DNA of 44,412 bases, taken from assembly GCA_963724535.1 (NCBI GenBank), contig CAVRVD010000003.1:1-44412 (forward strand), given 5' to 3'. A program made the translations under genes and the position numbers. Positions 1 to 8,718 of the stretch are shown here, one piece after another; position 1 is the first letter of the stretch; the number at the start of each line of letters is the position of its first letter. Under the pieces are notes generated by a model. That model saw only the letters and a program-made list of their open reading frames with translations, searched no databases and was not told the DNA's origin. The DNA is from JADJPO01 sp963724535. Its GTDB lineage: Bacteria > Actinomycetota > Actinomycetes > Actinomycetales > Kineosporiaceae.

Positions 1-39
1 CCTCGACACCACCCAGGCCACTCGCTGCTAGCATTGTCC

Positions 40-66
40 AGGAGGACGGGTACTCCCCGTCCTCCT
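40..66. terminator. Perfect 11-bp hairpin upstream of the helicase gene
   Basis: Arms 40-50 and 56-66 are perfectly complementary (AGGAGGACGGG and its complement) around a 5-base loop. No T-run follows on the plus strand. It could terminate a gene lying left of the window, or sit in the long 5' leader of the helicase gene (start 250) as an attenuator. The sequence does not decide between these. Confidence 0.5.
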
Positions 67-249
67 CGTGTGTTCCGCACGGCTCTCACCGGTCGGTCCG
101 CACAAGGTCGCGAGAGTGTTGCTTCCCGGTCCGCACTGCGGTGACGTGCCGACGTCGACTCACTGTGACGACGCGGCCCCACCCATCGGTGCCCCCACCG
201 CCCTACGGCGACGGCACCATCGCCGAACAGACCCTGGAGCATCACCTTC

Positions 250-1761
250 ATGAAGTACGCCGCGCCTACGCGCGCCCGCACCACCCCGCGTCGCCGTCCT
301 GCTACGTCGACCTCCTACCGCCCCGCCGCTGCGTCGTCCAGCACTCGTCGAACCTCCCGGTCCCGGTCCGGGGCGTCGACGACACCCTCCTCCCCCGCCC
401 GGGCCGCGCTGGACGCCGCCCTGGCCACTGCCCTGCAGCGTCCCGAACCTGCAGCCACCGACTTCGCCGCCCTCGGCGTCCCCCCGCTGCTGGTGGCCGC
501 CCTGGCCCGTCATGGCCTCCACCGGCCGTTCGCGATCCAGACCCGTGCCCTGCCGGACGCGATGGCCGGGCGCGACGTCCTCGGCCGGGCCCAGACCGGC
601 TCGGGCAAGACCCTGGCGTTCGGGCTGCCGATGCTGGCCCGGTTGGCCCGCGGCGGCGCCGAGCTGGACGGCACCACCGGCGTCGACTCGGCGACGGCCC
701 GTCGGCGGCGCACCCCGAAGGCACCACGGGCCCTGGTCCTGGTCCCGACCCGCGAACTCGCCCAGCAGGTCAGCGGCGCGTTGGCCCCGCTAGCGGCCCC
801 GCTGGGACTGACCGTGACGAGCGTCGTCGGCGGTGCGCCGTACGGACGGCAGATCACCGCCCTCGACCGCGGCGTCGACGTCCTGGTGGCCACGCCGGGC
901 CGGCTGGTCGACCTGATCGAGCGCGGCGTCTGTCGGCTCGACGCCGTCGAGGTGAGCGTGTTGGACGAGGCGGACTACATGGCCGATCTCGGGTTCCTGC
1001 CGGTGGTGACCCGGCTGCTGGAGATGACCCCGGGCGGCGCCCAGCGGCTGCTCTTCTCGGCCACCCTGGACACCGCGGTAGCGGGCCTGGTCGAGCGGTT
1101 CCTCACCGATCCCGCCGTGCACGCCGTCGCCCCGGCCACCGCGTCGGTGGCGGAGATGACGCACCGGGTGTTCACCGTGCGCCGCGAGGACAAGACGAGC
1201 ATCGCCGCGGAGGTCGCCGGCCGGCCGGCGCGCACCCTGTTCTTCGTCCGCACCAAGCACGGGGCGGACCGGCTGGCCCGTCAACTCGGCCAGGCAGGGG
1301 TGGAGGCCGCGGCGATCCACGGCAACCTCGGTCAGGGGGCCCGCCAGCGGGCGCTCGCGGCGTTCGCCGCGGGGCGGACCCGGGTGCTGGTGGCCACCGA
1401 CGTGGCGGCCCGGGGGATCCACGTCGACGGCGTCGACCTCGTCGTCCACTACGACCCGCCCAACGACCACAAGGACTACCTGCACCGCTCGGGCCGTACG
1501 GCGCGAGCCGGCGCCGAGGGGACCGTGGTCGCCCTGGTCCAGCCCGACCAGCTGCGCGACGTCCAGCGGCTGCACGCCGCAGCGTCTGTGAGCCCGGTGA
1601 TCGACGTCGTGCACCCCGGCCACCCGGCGGTCCGGGACGTGGCCACCAGCGGCGAGCCGGTGGTGGTGACGGCTGAGGAGCCCGAGCGGTCTGGTCGGCC
1701 GGCAGGACGGCGGCGCCGGCCGGCGGGCGACCGGGGACGTCGCCCGCGGCCTCGACGCTGA
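250..1761 (+). CDS. DEAD-box ATP-dependent RNA helicase
   Basis: A 503-aa ATP-dependent RNA helicase, expected to unwind or remodel RNA in the cytoplasm. All core motifs are visible: Q-motif region near 72-102, motif I AQTGSGKT (114-121), Ia PTREL (166-170), Ib TPGR (215-218), II DEAD (239-242), III SAT (270-272), V ATDVAARGI (382-390) and VI HRSGRTARAG (412-421). The first ~50 residues are Arg/Ser/Thr-rich and low complexity, and the C-terminal ~25 residues are Arg/Pro-rich; such basic tails often bind RNA. The ATG at 250 has GGAG at 236-239. The PhyH gene follows after 20 nt. Cold or stress induction is common in this family but is not shown here. Confidence 0.93.
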   Translation: MKYAAPTRARTTPRRRPATSTSYRPAAASSSTRRTSRSRSGASTTPSSPARAALDAALATALQRPEPAATDFAALGVPPLLVAALARHGLHRPFAIQTRALPDAMAGRDVLGRAQTGSGKTLAFGLPMLARLARGGAELDGTTGVDSATARRRRTPKAPRALVLVPTRELAQQVSGALAPLAAPLGLTVTSVVGGAPYGRQITALDRGVDVLVATPGRLVDLIERGVCRLDAVEVSVLDEADYMADLGFLPVVTRLLEMTPGGAQRLLFSATLDTAVAGLVERFLTDPAVHAVAPATASVAEMTHRVFTVRREDKTSIAAEVAGRPARTLFFVRTKHGADRLARQLGQAGVEAAAIHGNLGQGARQRALAAFAAGRTRVLVATDVAARGIHVDGVDLVVHYDPPNDHKDYLHRSGRTARAGAEGTVVALVQPDQLRDVQRLHAAASVSPVIDVVHPGHPAVRDVATSGEPVVVTAEEPERSGRPAGRRRRPAGDRGRRPRPRR

Positions 1762-1781
1762 CGGCGCGGAGAGGACCTCCC

Positions 1782-2993
1782 ATGGGCAGCACCGCCCGCC
1801 ACGACACCGGCGGCGGCGCTCGGGCCAGCGCCCTGACCGGATGGTTCGACCGCTCCGACTGCCGGCTCGAGGACTTCCGCGCCGTGGTCGAGCAGACCAC
1901 CGACCCCGCCGATCACCCGAGCGCGGACCGGATCGAACAGAACGTGCCGATCTACGCAGAGCGGCTGGCCCAGGCGGCGGCCTCGCCGGACAGTCGTCGC
2001 GCCGTCCAGGCCGAGCTGGCCCACGCGCTGCTGGACGGTCCGGGGATCGTGGTGTGCGCCGGCGCCTTCGCTGACACCTCGGTCGTGGACGCCGCGACCG
2101 CGGCCATCGAGACGATGATCGCCGAGCAGAAGGCGGTCGGCCTCGCCGCCGGTGACCATTTCGCCAAACCCGGAGCCAACGATCGGATCTGGGGCGCCCT
2201 GGACAAGCTCGCCGTCCGCGACCCGCAGGTCTTCGCCGACTACTACGCCAACGACGTCATCGCCCTGGTCAGCGAGGCCTGGCTGGGCAGCGGCTACCAG
2301 ATCACCTCGCAGGTCAACGTGGTCAACCCGGGTGGAGCCGCCCAGACCGCCCACCGCGACTACCACCTGGGCTTCATGGACGCCGAGCACGCCCTGGGCT
2401 ACCCGACCCAGGTGCATCGGCTCTCCCCGCTGCTCACGGTGCAGGGCGCCGTGGCCCACTGCGACATGCCGGTCGAGACCGGACCGACCATGTACCTGCC
2501 GCACTCGCAGAAGTACCCGGCCGGATACATCGCCTTCCACGCCCCGGAGTTCACCGAGTACTTCGACTCCCACTTCGTGCAGCTGCCCCTGCGCACCGGT
2601 GACGCGGTGTTCTTCAACCCGGCCCTGTTCCACGCCGCCGGCACGAACCGGACCACTGACGTGCGCCGGATGGCGAACCTGCTGCAGGTCTCCTCGGCGT
2701 TCGGACGGGCCATGGAGAGCGTCGACCGGACGGCGATGTGCCAGGCGCTGTATCCGGTGCTGCTGGATCGGGTGCTGACCGGAACCCCTGAGGCGTTGCT
2801 GGACAACGTGATCGCCGCAGCCGCGGAGGGCTACGCATTCCCGACCAACCTGGACCGCGACCAACCCATCGGCGGCATGGCCCCACCGAGCCAGGCCGAC
2901 CTGGTCCGGACGGCGCTGCGTCAGCGTTGGGATCCGGCCGCGTTACATACGGCGCTGACCGACCAGGAGGAACGCCGCAGCACCAGGCCGTAA
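1782..2993 (+). CDS. Phytanoyl-CoA dioxygenase (PhyH) family protein
   Basis: A 403-aa protein of the Fe(II)/2-oxoglutarate-dependent PhyH family, which hydroxylates small molecules or lipids. The metal triad is recognisable: His191-x-Asp193 (in QTAHRDYHLGF) and distal His284 (in FNPALFHAAG). Arg290 just after it is the likely 2-oxoglutarate anchor. The N-terminal 170 residues are longer than in minimal family members. GGAGAGGA at 1769-1776 supports the ATG at 1782. It starts 20 nt after the helicase stop and may be cotranscribed with it. The substrate cannot be inferred from the neighbours. Confidence 0.82.
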   Translation: MGSTARHDTGGGARASALTGWFDRSDCRLEDFRAVVEQTTDPADHPSADRIEQNVPIYAERLAQAAASPDSRRAVQAELAHALLDGPGIVVCAGAFADTSVVDAATAAIETMIAEQKAVGLAAGDHFAKPGANDRIWGALDKLAVRDPQVFADYYANDVIALVSEAWLGSGYQITSQVNVVNPGGAAQTAHRDYHLGFMDAEHALGYPTQVHRLSPLLTVQGAVAHCDMPVETGPTMYLPHSQKYPAGYIAFHAPEFTEYFDSHFVQLPLRTGDAVFFNPALFHAAGTNRTTDVRRMANLLQVSSAFGRAMESVDRTAMCQALYPVLLDRVLTGTPEALLDNVIAAAAEGYAFPTNLDRDQPIGGMAPPSQADLVRTALRQRWDPAALHTALTDQEERRSTRP

Positions 2994-3205
2994 GCGCATC
3001 CCCCAGGTGCCCGTCTTGCGACGTTACCCGGATGGCGACATCTCGTCCCGCGACCAAAGCCGCCGCCTGTGGCCACCGAGAGGCGATGCCCTCCCTTCGT
3101 CCCGATACACACCGATCACCATGCTGAACACTGGGTTTGGCGGCCGGGGGACTCGCTTCGGAAACCGTCCGTAGACGGCACTCCGGCTTTCGGGAGGTGC
3201 TCTAC

Positions 3206-4768
3206 GTGGCTGCATCCGCAACCTATCCGGTCCATGTGCAGGGCCGGCTGGATGAACGGCTCTCGCGCTGGCTCTGGCTGGTGAAGTGGCTGCTCGTCCT
3301 GCCTCACTACGTGGTGCTGGCGTTCCTGTGGCTCGCCTTCGGCGTGCTGACCGTCGTCGCCTTCTTCGCCATCCTGTTCACCGGCCGCTACCCGCGGTCG
3401 ATCTTCGAGTTCAACCTTGGAGTGATGCGCTGGCAGTGGCGGGTCAGCTACTACGCCTACGGAGCCCTCGGCACCGACAGGTATCCGCCGTTCACGCTGG
3501 CCGACGTCCCCGACTACCCCGCACGGCTGGACGTGGCCTACCCCGACCACCTGTCCCGCGGGCTGGTGCTGGTCAAGTGGTGGCTGCTGGCCATCCCGCA
3601 CTACCTCATCGTGGGCGTGTTCGTCGGCGGCGGGGCCTGGATCGCCTGGAACGACGACGCGAACTGGCAGTGGAGCTGGGGCGGCGGCGGGCTGGTCGGC
3701 CTGCTGGTCCTGGTGTCCGCTCTCGCGCTGGCCTTCTCCGGTCGGTACCCGCGCTCGCTGTTCGACCTGATCCTGGGCATGAACCGTTGGGCGCTACGGG
3801 TTCTCGGGTACGCGGCACTGATGACCGACGTGTACCCGCCGTTCCGGCTCGACATGGGTGGGGACGACCCGGACGGCGTGCTGACCCTGCGCTCCAGCGG
3901 CGACCGCGCGCCGGCCACCGGCACCGGCTGGCCGCAGACCGCGACAGCCGCCGCTGCCGCCGGCGTCATCACCGAGGAACCGCTGCAGGCACCAGCCGGT
4001 GCACCCTACGAGGGGCCACCCCCGCCTGCGGGCGCCGGCTGGACCGCAGGCCGGGTGATCGGCGCGGTCATCGGCGCCGTCCTGGTGCTGTCCTCGGCCG
4101 GACTGCTGGCCGGCGGTGGTGCGCTGGCCTGGGCCTGGGGGACCCAGCGGGACGCGGCCGGGTTCCTCACCACCGACCCGATCCGGCTGTCCACCGACGG
4201 CTACGCGCTGCGGTCGGGCGACCTGAAGCTGGACGGGACCGGCCCCGACTGGGCCTACCCCGATGCGTTTATCGGCGCGGTCAGGGTCCGTGGTGAGTCG
4301 GCGACCGGCGAAGAGGTCTTCCTCGGCCTGGCACCCGCCGGGGAGCTCGACACCTATCTGGACCAGGTCCGGTACGCCGAGGTGACCGACCTGACCATCG
4401 GCACCCGGCAGCCGGTGACCTACCGGATCCAGGACGGCGGGGCACCCGCCGAGCCACCGACCACGGTGGACGGCTGGGCCGCGCAGGCCGCCGGCCCCGG
4501 CGAGCAGAGCCTGGTGTGGGAGCCTGAACCGGGCAGCTGGGGCCTGGTGGCCATGAACGCCGACGGCTCCCCCGGCGTCCAGGTCGATGTCGACCTGGCG
4601 GCAGAGGTCCCGGGCCTGCCCTGGCTGGCAACAGGTCTGATCGTCGGCGGGCTGGTGCTGCTCATCGCGGGTGCGGTGGCGATCGCCATCGCCGCGAGCC
4701 GCGCCTCGAACGCAGCGTCCGCCCAGCGGCCGGTGAGAGCCGACCAGCAGGGTCCTGCCCAGGGCTGA
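3206..4768 (+). CDS. DUF4389 membrane protein with duplicated domain
   Basis: A membrane protein of about 520 aa. Two copies of a DUF4389-type unit are obvious: TGRYPRSIFEFNLGVMRW near residue 65 and SGRYPRSLFDLILGMNRW near residue 183, each followed by a YPPF tetrapeptide and preceded by a hydrophobic hairpin. A third membrane segment, an extracytoplasmic-looking region and a C-terminal membrane anchor follow. I chose GTG 3206 because GGGAGGTG lies at 3192-3199; an in-frame TTG at 3137 gives a longer, less likely protein. The function of DUF4389 proteins is unknown. The ~210 nt before it hold nothing recognisable. Confidence 0.75.
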   Translation: MAASATYPVHVQGRLDERLSRWLWLVKWLLVLPHYVVLAFLWLAFGVLTVVAFFAILFTGRYPRSIFEFNLGVMRWQWRVSYYAYGALGTDRYPPFTLADVPDYPARLDVAYPDHLSRGLVLVKWWLLAIPHYLIVGVFVGGGAWIAWNDDANWQWSWGGGGLVGLLVLVSALALAFSGRYPRSLFDLILGMNRWALRVLGYAALMTDVYPPFRLDMGGDDPDGVLTLRSSGDRAPATGTGWPQTATAAAAAGVITEEPLQAPAGAPYEGPPPPAGAGWTAGRVIGAVIGAVLVLSSAGLLAGGGALAWAWGTQRDAAGFLTTDPIRLSTDGYALRSGDLKLDGTGPDWAYPDAFIGAVRVRGESATGEEVFLGLAPAGELDTYLDQVRYAEVTDLTIGTRQPVTYRIQDGGAPAEPPTTVDGWAAQAAGPGEQSLVWEPEPGSWGLVAMNADGSPGVQVDVDLAAEVPGLPWLATGLIVGGLVLLIAGAVAIAIAASRASNAASAQRPVRADQQGPAQG

Positions 4769-4799
4769 CCACGCGGCCCGGACCGACCGGGGGCCACCG

Positions 4800-4811
4800 T
4801 AGGCTGACCCG
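4800..4811 (+). promoter_or_regulatory. Leaderless promoter -10 TAGGCT for the DUF167 gene
   Basis: TAGGCT at 4800-4805 is followed by exactly six bases and then the ATG at 4812. The gene has no ribosome-binding site, so transcription probably starts at the A of the ATG. The stretch TAGGCTGACC is identical upstream of the sirtuin gene at 10915. Confidence 0.65.
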
Positions 4812-5105
4812 ATGAGTGGGTCCGCCCGGATCGCGGTACGGGTGCAGCCGGGAGCCCGGCGCACCGGCTTCGTCGGCTGGTACGGCGAACTGCCCAGGCT
4901 GGCGGTCACCGCACCCCCGGTCGACGGCGCCGCCAACGCCGAGGTCGTCGCAGCCGTCGCCGCTGCCCTCGGGGTCAAGGCACGGGACGTCCACCTGGTC
5001 GGTGGCCGCACCTCACGAACCAAGGTGCTCCAGGTGGACGGCCTGGACAGTGCCGGCCTCGCCGACCGGCTTCGGGCGGTGAACCCACTTCCCGAGACCG
5101 ACTGA
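4812..5105 (+). CDS. DUF167 (YggU-type) family protein
   Basis: A 97-aa protein with the full DUF167 pattern: RIAVRVQPGARR at the start, APPVDGAANAEVV in the middle and GGRTSRTKVLQVDG near the end. This is the usual full length for the family, a small alpha/beta fold found in bacteria and archaea with no settled biochemical role. The start is fixed by the TAGGCT-N6-ATG leaderless arrangement. Its last ~90 nt overlap a weak antisense ORF on the minus strand. Confidence 0.88.
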   Translation: MSGSARIAVRVQPGARRTGFVGWYGELPRLAVTAPPVDGAANAEVVAAVAAALGVKARDVHLVGGRTSRTKVLQVDGLDSAGLADRLRAVNPLPETD

Positions 5106-5270
5106 GTCAGCACGGCGGACCCGCCACTCGACGACGGCCAGGTTGACCGCGGCCGCGAAGAACACGGCGAGCGGGTAGCCGATCGCTCTGGGCAACCCGG
5201 TCGCCGCCGTCGCCGGGGCCCGGAGGTCGAGGGTCAGGAAGAACGTCGTCAGGGCGAGACTGCGCAGCAT
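5013..5270 (-). CDS. Possible small membrane protein (doubtful)
   Basis: An 85-aa ORF starting 17 nt after the TrkA-C gene stop, on the same strand. It has a hydrophobic N-terminus (residues 3-15) and a second membrane-like stretch AIGYPLAVFFAAAVNLAVVEW followed by Arg residues, as in a two-helix peptide. Against it: no ribosome-binding site, no recognised family, and its last 93 nt lie antisense inside the well-supported DUF167 gene. The first 55 residues (5106-5270) may be real. Confidence 0.3.
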   Translation of the reverse strand: MLRSLALTTFFLTLDLRAPATAATGLPRAIGYPLAVFFAAAVNLAVVEWRVRRADSVGLGKWVHRPKPVGEAGTVQAVHLEHLGS

Positions 5271-5287
5271 CCAGGCACGGTGCTCGC

Positions 5288-5998
5288 CTAGCCTGGCTCG
5301 TCCTGGCCCGGTGCCGGCTCGCTCAGTTGGGGCTCGATCTCGGCGAGGTCGCTGCGCCGAGCCAGGACGACCACCTCATCACCGGCATGCAGCTCGTCAT
5401 CGAGCGGCGGGCCCGTCAGGAACTCGTCCGCCCGTCCGCCGGGTCGCACGCCGAGCACCTTGACCTGGGGCAGCGCGAGCTGCAGGCCGCGGAGGCTGCG
5501 CAGAGTCAGCTTGGCACGCAGAGGCAGAGCTACGACCTCGAAGTCGGCACCGAGGGGAAGCAGAACCGTGCCTCGGTCCCGGAGCGCTCGACGCAGCATC
5601 GGCTCCGACCTCCGCCGACCGAGGTCGACGAAGTAGCGGGTCACCGGACGCGTCGACGCCACGGCCACCAGTACCGCGGCGCCTGCGGCCAGGACGATCA
5701 TTCGGGTGGTCGTCTCGGCGGGGCCGGGAGCGAGAAGGCTGAGCAGGACGGTGACGACGAGCGTGGGCACGCCCAGGTTGCCGACGAACATCGCCGTAGA
5801 GATCAGCTTGCGGCGCGCCGGGTGGTTGACGACGTTCTCGGCCTCAGAGGTGGTGAACCCGGCGCCGGTGAAGGCGGAGCGAGCCTGGAAGGCGGCGACC
5901 TCCGGCGGCGTTCCCGTTGCGACGAGTGCCCCGGTCACCAGCCGGGTGAACAGCAGGGAGATGGTCGCGACGGTGAGGAATGTCGCCACAGCGATCAT
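5288..5998 (-). CDS. Membrane protein with TrkA-C (RCK-C) domain
   Basis: A 236-aa protein. The N-terminal part carries membrane segments around a conserved stretch, SAFTGAGFTTSEAENVVNHP. The C-terminal 70 residues read as a TrkA-C/RCK-C ligand-binding domain, with a pattern ending LHAGDEVVVLARRSDL. Such domains gate K+ transporters or sense nucleotides such as c-di-AMP; which applies here is not visible. AGGGGA 7-8 nt before the ATG supports the start. No Trk or Ktr pore subunit lies nearby, so this is probably a stand-alone regulator. Confidence 0.72.
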   Translation of the reverse strand: MIAVATFLTVATISLLFTRLVTGALVATGTPPEVAAFQARSAFTGAGFTTSEAENVVNHPARRKLISTAMFVGNLGVPTLVVTVLLSLLAPGPAETTTRMIVLAAGAAVLVAVASTRPVTRYFVDLGRRRSEPMLRRALRDRGTVLLPLGADFEVVALPLRAKLTLRSLRGLQLALPQVKVLGVRPGGRADEFLTGPPLDDELHAGDEVVVLARRSDLAEIEPQLSEPAPGQDEPG

Positions 5999-6276
5999 GA
6001 GGGTCCCCTTTCGGTCGCCACGAGGATGCCACGGCGACGGCGGCCGGCTCGGCTGGGGGCTTCACCATCTGGCCTTGGTGCCAACCGACCGGCCCGCACC
6101 CGTCGGACGGGGACACGGTCGCGGCGACCGCATTGATGCGCCAATCGCTATGTTTCGCAGGCTGTCTGGCCGCAAGGACCGGTTCGCCTGCAGAGCGACT
6201 GACCAGGGCCACCGCACCGAACAGAGCGTGCGGGACGAACACCACCGGCACCGCTCGCTCCTTGGCATCGTTCGCA

Positions 6277-6560
6277 ACCCTCATCGAGCACCTGCCGTGC
6301 ACCTGCCGTGCACCGTGCGACCTCGGCGAGCAGCGCCGCCGCGCCGCCTGCCGGCCCTGCTCGGTCAACGCGATCAGCGGCGATCGTCGATGCGCAGGAT
6401 TCGGCCTTTGGGTCACCGGCGTGAGACCGGCCAGCTCGGTGACCACGGACTGGATGTGCTGGCGGGTCACCCTCCGGTCCCACGCGACGGCCGGCACCGT
6501 GACCGCACCGTTGCGGTGCCACCTCACGCAGCACCGCGGCTCCGGTGAAACGCTCCCAGC
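6277..6560 (-). pseudogene. Frameshifted MarR-family regulator remnant
   Basis: Minus-strand reading gives MarR winged-helix sequence split over frames. One frame (about 6549-6517) has FTGAAVLREVA. The next (about 6515-6339) has the recognition helix and wing: VTRQHIQSVVTELA then RPNPAHRRSPLIALTEQGR. The first frame resumes at about 6336-6277 with ALLAEVARCTAGARQVLDEG. At least two frameshifts are needed, and the N-terminus is missing. It diverges from the ACC deaminase gene and may once have regulated it or a lost neighbour. The stretch 6000-6276 continues in an open frame with no recognisable product. Confidence 0.65.
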
Positions 6561-6634
6561 CTGGGGTGGTCGCGCGGACCGGCAGGCAGGAGGATCGGTT
6601 GCACCGACCACCGCCGCGCCGGACGGGAGCAGCC

Positions 6635-7642
6635 ATGACCCTCGACGACTTCCCGCGCCATCCCCTGATGTTCGGGCCGAGCCCGGTACACCCACTCGAG
6701 CGGCTCGGCGACCACCTCGGCGGCGCCCGGATCTGGGCCAAGCGTGAGGACTGCAACTCCGGTCTGGCCTATGGCGGCAACAAGGTGCGCAAGCTCGAGT
6801 ACCTGGTGCCGGACGCCATCGCCCAGGGGGCCGACACCCTGGTCAGCATCGGCGGCGTGCAGTCCAACCACACCCGACAGGTGGCGGCCGTGGCGGCCAG
6901 GCTCGGTATGAGAGCCGTTCTGGTGCAGGAGAGCTGGGTGGACTGGCCGGATGCGGTCAACGACAAGGTCGGCAACATCTTGCTGTCGCGGATCATGGGT
7001 GCGGACGTCAGACTGGTGCAGGCCGAGTTCGGCATCGGCTTCAAGGACAGCTGGCAGCAGGCTCTGGACGACGTCCGCGCCGGCGGCGGCACGCCGTACC
7101 CGATCCCGGCCGGCGCCTCCGACCACCGCCTCGGCGGGCTGGGTTTCGTCGGCTGGGCGGCCGAGGTGGAGCGCCAGGAGGCCGAACTCGGCGTGTTCTT
7201 CGACACGATCGTGGTCTGCAGCGTCACCGGCAGCACCCAGGCCGGCATGATCGCCGGTTTCGCCGGCCAGGACCGGCCGCGCCGAGTGCTCGGCATCGAC
7301 GGGTCGGCGAGGCTGGAGGAGACCCGCGCCCAGGTCGCCAAGATTGCCCGGGCGACCGCCGAGCTGATCGGGCTGGGCCGTGACCTGCGCGAGGACGAGA
7401 TCACCGTGCTGGAGGGCTGGGCAGGTGAGGCCTACGGCATCCCGGTGGCCTCCACGGTCGAGGCGATCCGGCTGCTCGGCCGCCTCGAGGGGGTGATTCT
7501 CGACCCGGTCTACGAGGGCAAGTCGATGGCCGCGCTGGTCGACCTGGTGCGCACCGGCGAGATCAGCCGGGACTCGACCGTGCTGTACGCCCACCTCGGC
7601 GGCCAGCCGGCACTCAACGCCTACAGCGGGGCGTTCCGCTGA
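6635..7642 (+). CDS. acdS: 1-aminocyclopropane-1-carboxylate (ACC) deaminase
   Basis: A 335-aa PLP enzyme of tryptophan-synthase-beta fold that cleaves ACC to 2-oxobutyrate and ammonia. PLP lysine is Lys50 in YGGNKVRKLEYL, and Ser77 follows in GVQSNHT. Two positions separate true ACC deaminase from D-cysteine desulfhydrase: Glu294 in DPVYEGKSM and Leu321 in AHLGGQPALN. Both have the ACC-deaminase residue (desulfhydrases carry Ser and Thr). Length matches the family (~338 aa). ATG 6635 has GGGAG at 6625-6629. In soil bacteria the enzyme lowers plant ethylene, suggesting a plant- or litter-associated life. The divergent neighbour is a broken MarR gene, not the usual AcdR. Confidence 0.9.
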   Translation: MTLDDFPRHPLMFGPSPVHPLERLGDHLGGARIWAKREDCNSGLAYGGNKVRKLEYLVPDAIAQGADTLVSIGGVQSNHTRQVAAVAARLGMRAVLVQESWVDWPDAVNDKVGNILLSRIMGADVRLVQAEFGIGFKDSWQQALDDVRAGGGTPYPIPAGASDHRLGGLGFVGWAAEVERQEAELGVFFDTIVVCSVTGSTQAGMIAGFAGQDRPRRVLGIDGSARLEETRAQVAKIARATAELIGLGRDLREDEITVLEGWAGEAYGIPVASTVEAIRLLGRLEGVILDPVYEGKSMAALVDLVRTGEISRDSTVLYAHLGGQPALNAYSGAFR

Positions 7643-7686
7643 GCGGCCAGGCGCCGACGCGCCCGCGGATCCCGGGCCGGCGCCGG

Positions 7687-8670
7687 GTGGTCGTGGTCGG
7701 CGCCGGCATGGCCGGGCTCACAGCGGCACGCCTGCTGACAACGGCGAGCGAGCCGCCGCAGGTCGTCGTGCTCGACAAGGGGCGCGGCGTGGGCGGGCGG
7801 ATGGCGACCCGGCGGGTCGGGCGAGCCGTCCTCGACCACGGCGCCCAGTTCGTCACCACGCACACCGAGGAGTTCGCCGCCGAGGTCGGGCGGTGGCAGC
7901 GCCACGGCGTGGTGGCGCCCTGGTTCACCGGTCAGGTCGGCCCGGCCGGCGTGCCGACCGAGCGGCAGGACGGGCACGTCCGCTACCGGGGCGCGCCGTC
8001 GATGACCGCGATCGCCAAACACCTCGCCGCTGGCCTCGACGTGCACCTCGCAGTGCGGGTGGCCGCCGTCCGGGCCGACGGGCGCCGGTGGCGGGTCGAG
8101 ACCTCGAACGGAGCACTGCCGGCGGACTCCGTCGTGCTCACCGCCCCCGTGCCGCAGACACTCGACCTGCTCGCGGGCGGGGGCGTCGGGCTGAGCGAGC
8201 AGACCACACAGGCACTTGCGGCGGTGCGCTACGACCCCTGCATCGCGGTGTTGGCCGTCCTCGCCGGGCCGGCGGGACTACCGGAACCCGGCGCGGTCGA
8301 CCCGGCTCGGGGACCCGTCGACTGGCTGGCCGACAACCAGGCCAAGGGCATCTCACCGGTTCCGGCGGTGACGCTCCACGCGGACGCCGCCTTCAGTCAT
8401 GACGCGTGGACCACCGAGGACGCGGAGATCGCCGAACGGCTCCTGGACGCGGCCGGTCTGCGCACCCGCGTGGCGCAGCACGCCACCCAGGTGCACCGGT
8501 GGCGCTACGCCCGCCCGAGCGTGCTGCACCCCGAGCGGTGTCAGGTGGTCCCGCATCCGCACGGAGCCGGCGGACCGCTGGTGTTCGCCGGGGACGCCTT
8601 CGCGGGGTCCAAGGTCGAGGGCGCCTACCGGTCCGGTGTGGCCGCCGCCGAGGCGCTGCTCGGGCACTGA
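7687..8670 (+). CDS. Renalase-like FAD-dependent oxidoreductase
   Basis: A 327-aa flavoprotein. The N-terminus is an FAD-binding Rossmann motif (GAGMAGLTAARLL), followed by DKGRGVGGRMATRR and DHGAQFVT, the signature of the renalase/amine-oxidase group. The C-terminal FAGDAFAGSKVEGAYRSG closes the FAD site. Renalases oxidise unusable NAD(P)H isomers; other members are amine oxidases, so the substrate is open. GTG 7687 is the only start in this frame after the upstream stop and lies 44 nt after acdS, so the pair may be cotranscribed. A strong inverted repeat follows the gene. Confidence 0.78.
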   Translation: MVVVGAGMAGLTAARLLTTASEPPQVVVLDKGRGVGGRMATRRVGRAVLDHGAQFVTTHTEEFAAEVGRWQRHGVVAPWFTGQVGPAGVPTERQDGHVRYRGAPSMTAIAKHLAAGLDVHLAVRVAAVRADGRRWRVETSNGALPADSVVLTAPVPQTLDLLAGGGVGLSEQTTQALAAVRYDPCIAVLAVLAGPAGLPEPGAVDPARGPVDWLADNQAKGISPVPAVTLHADAAFSHDAWTTEDAEIAERLLDAAGLRTRVAQHATQVHRWRYARPSVLHPERCQVVPHPHGAGGPLVFAGDAFAGSKVEGAYRSGVAAAEALLGH

Positions 8671-8718
8671 GTCCTCGCCGGCGGGGCGAGCCACCACGGC
8701 ACGACCACGGAATACAGA

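Noticed and set aside
141..1676. Long plus-strand ORF overlapping the helicase gene in another frame
   Set aside because: It is Arg/Pro/Gly-rich and low complexity, as expected of an out-of-frame shadow in GC-rich DNA; the 250-1761 frame carries all helicase motifs.
1476..2864. 462-aa minus-strand ORF antisense to helicase and PhyH genes
   Set aside because: It is the antisense shadow of PhyH codons (Gly/Val/His-rich), with no motif.
5255..5290. TAGGCG six bases before a GTG on the minus strand, considered as a leaderless start for the 85-aa ORF
   Set aside because: The GTG is not in frame with the ORF and its own frame closes after eight codons.
6000..6276. Open minus-strand frame (RAVPVVFVPHALFGAVALVS) upstream of the TrkA-C gene
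   Set aside because: Mildly hydrophobic but with no recognised homology or ribosome-binding site; treated as debris beside the MarR remnant.
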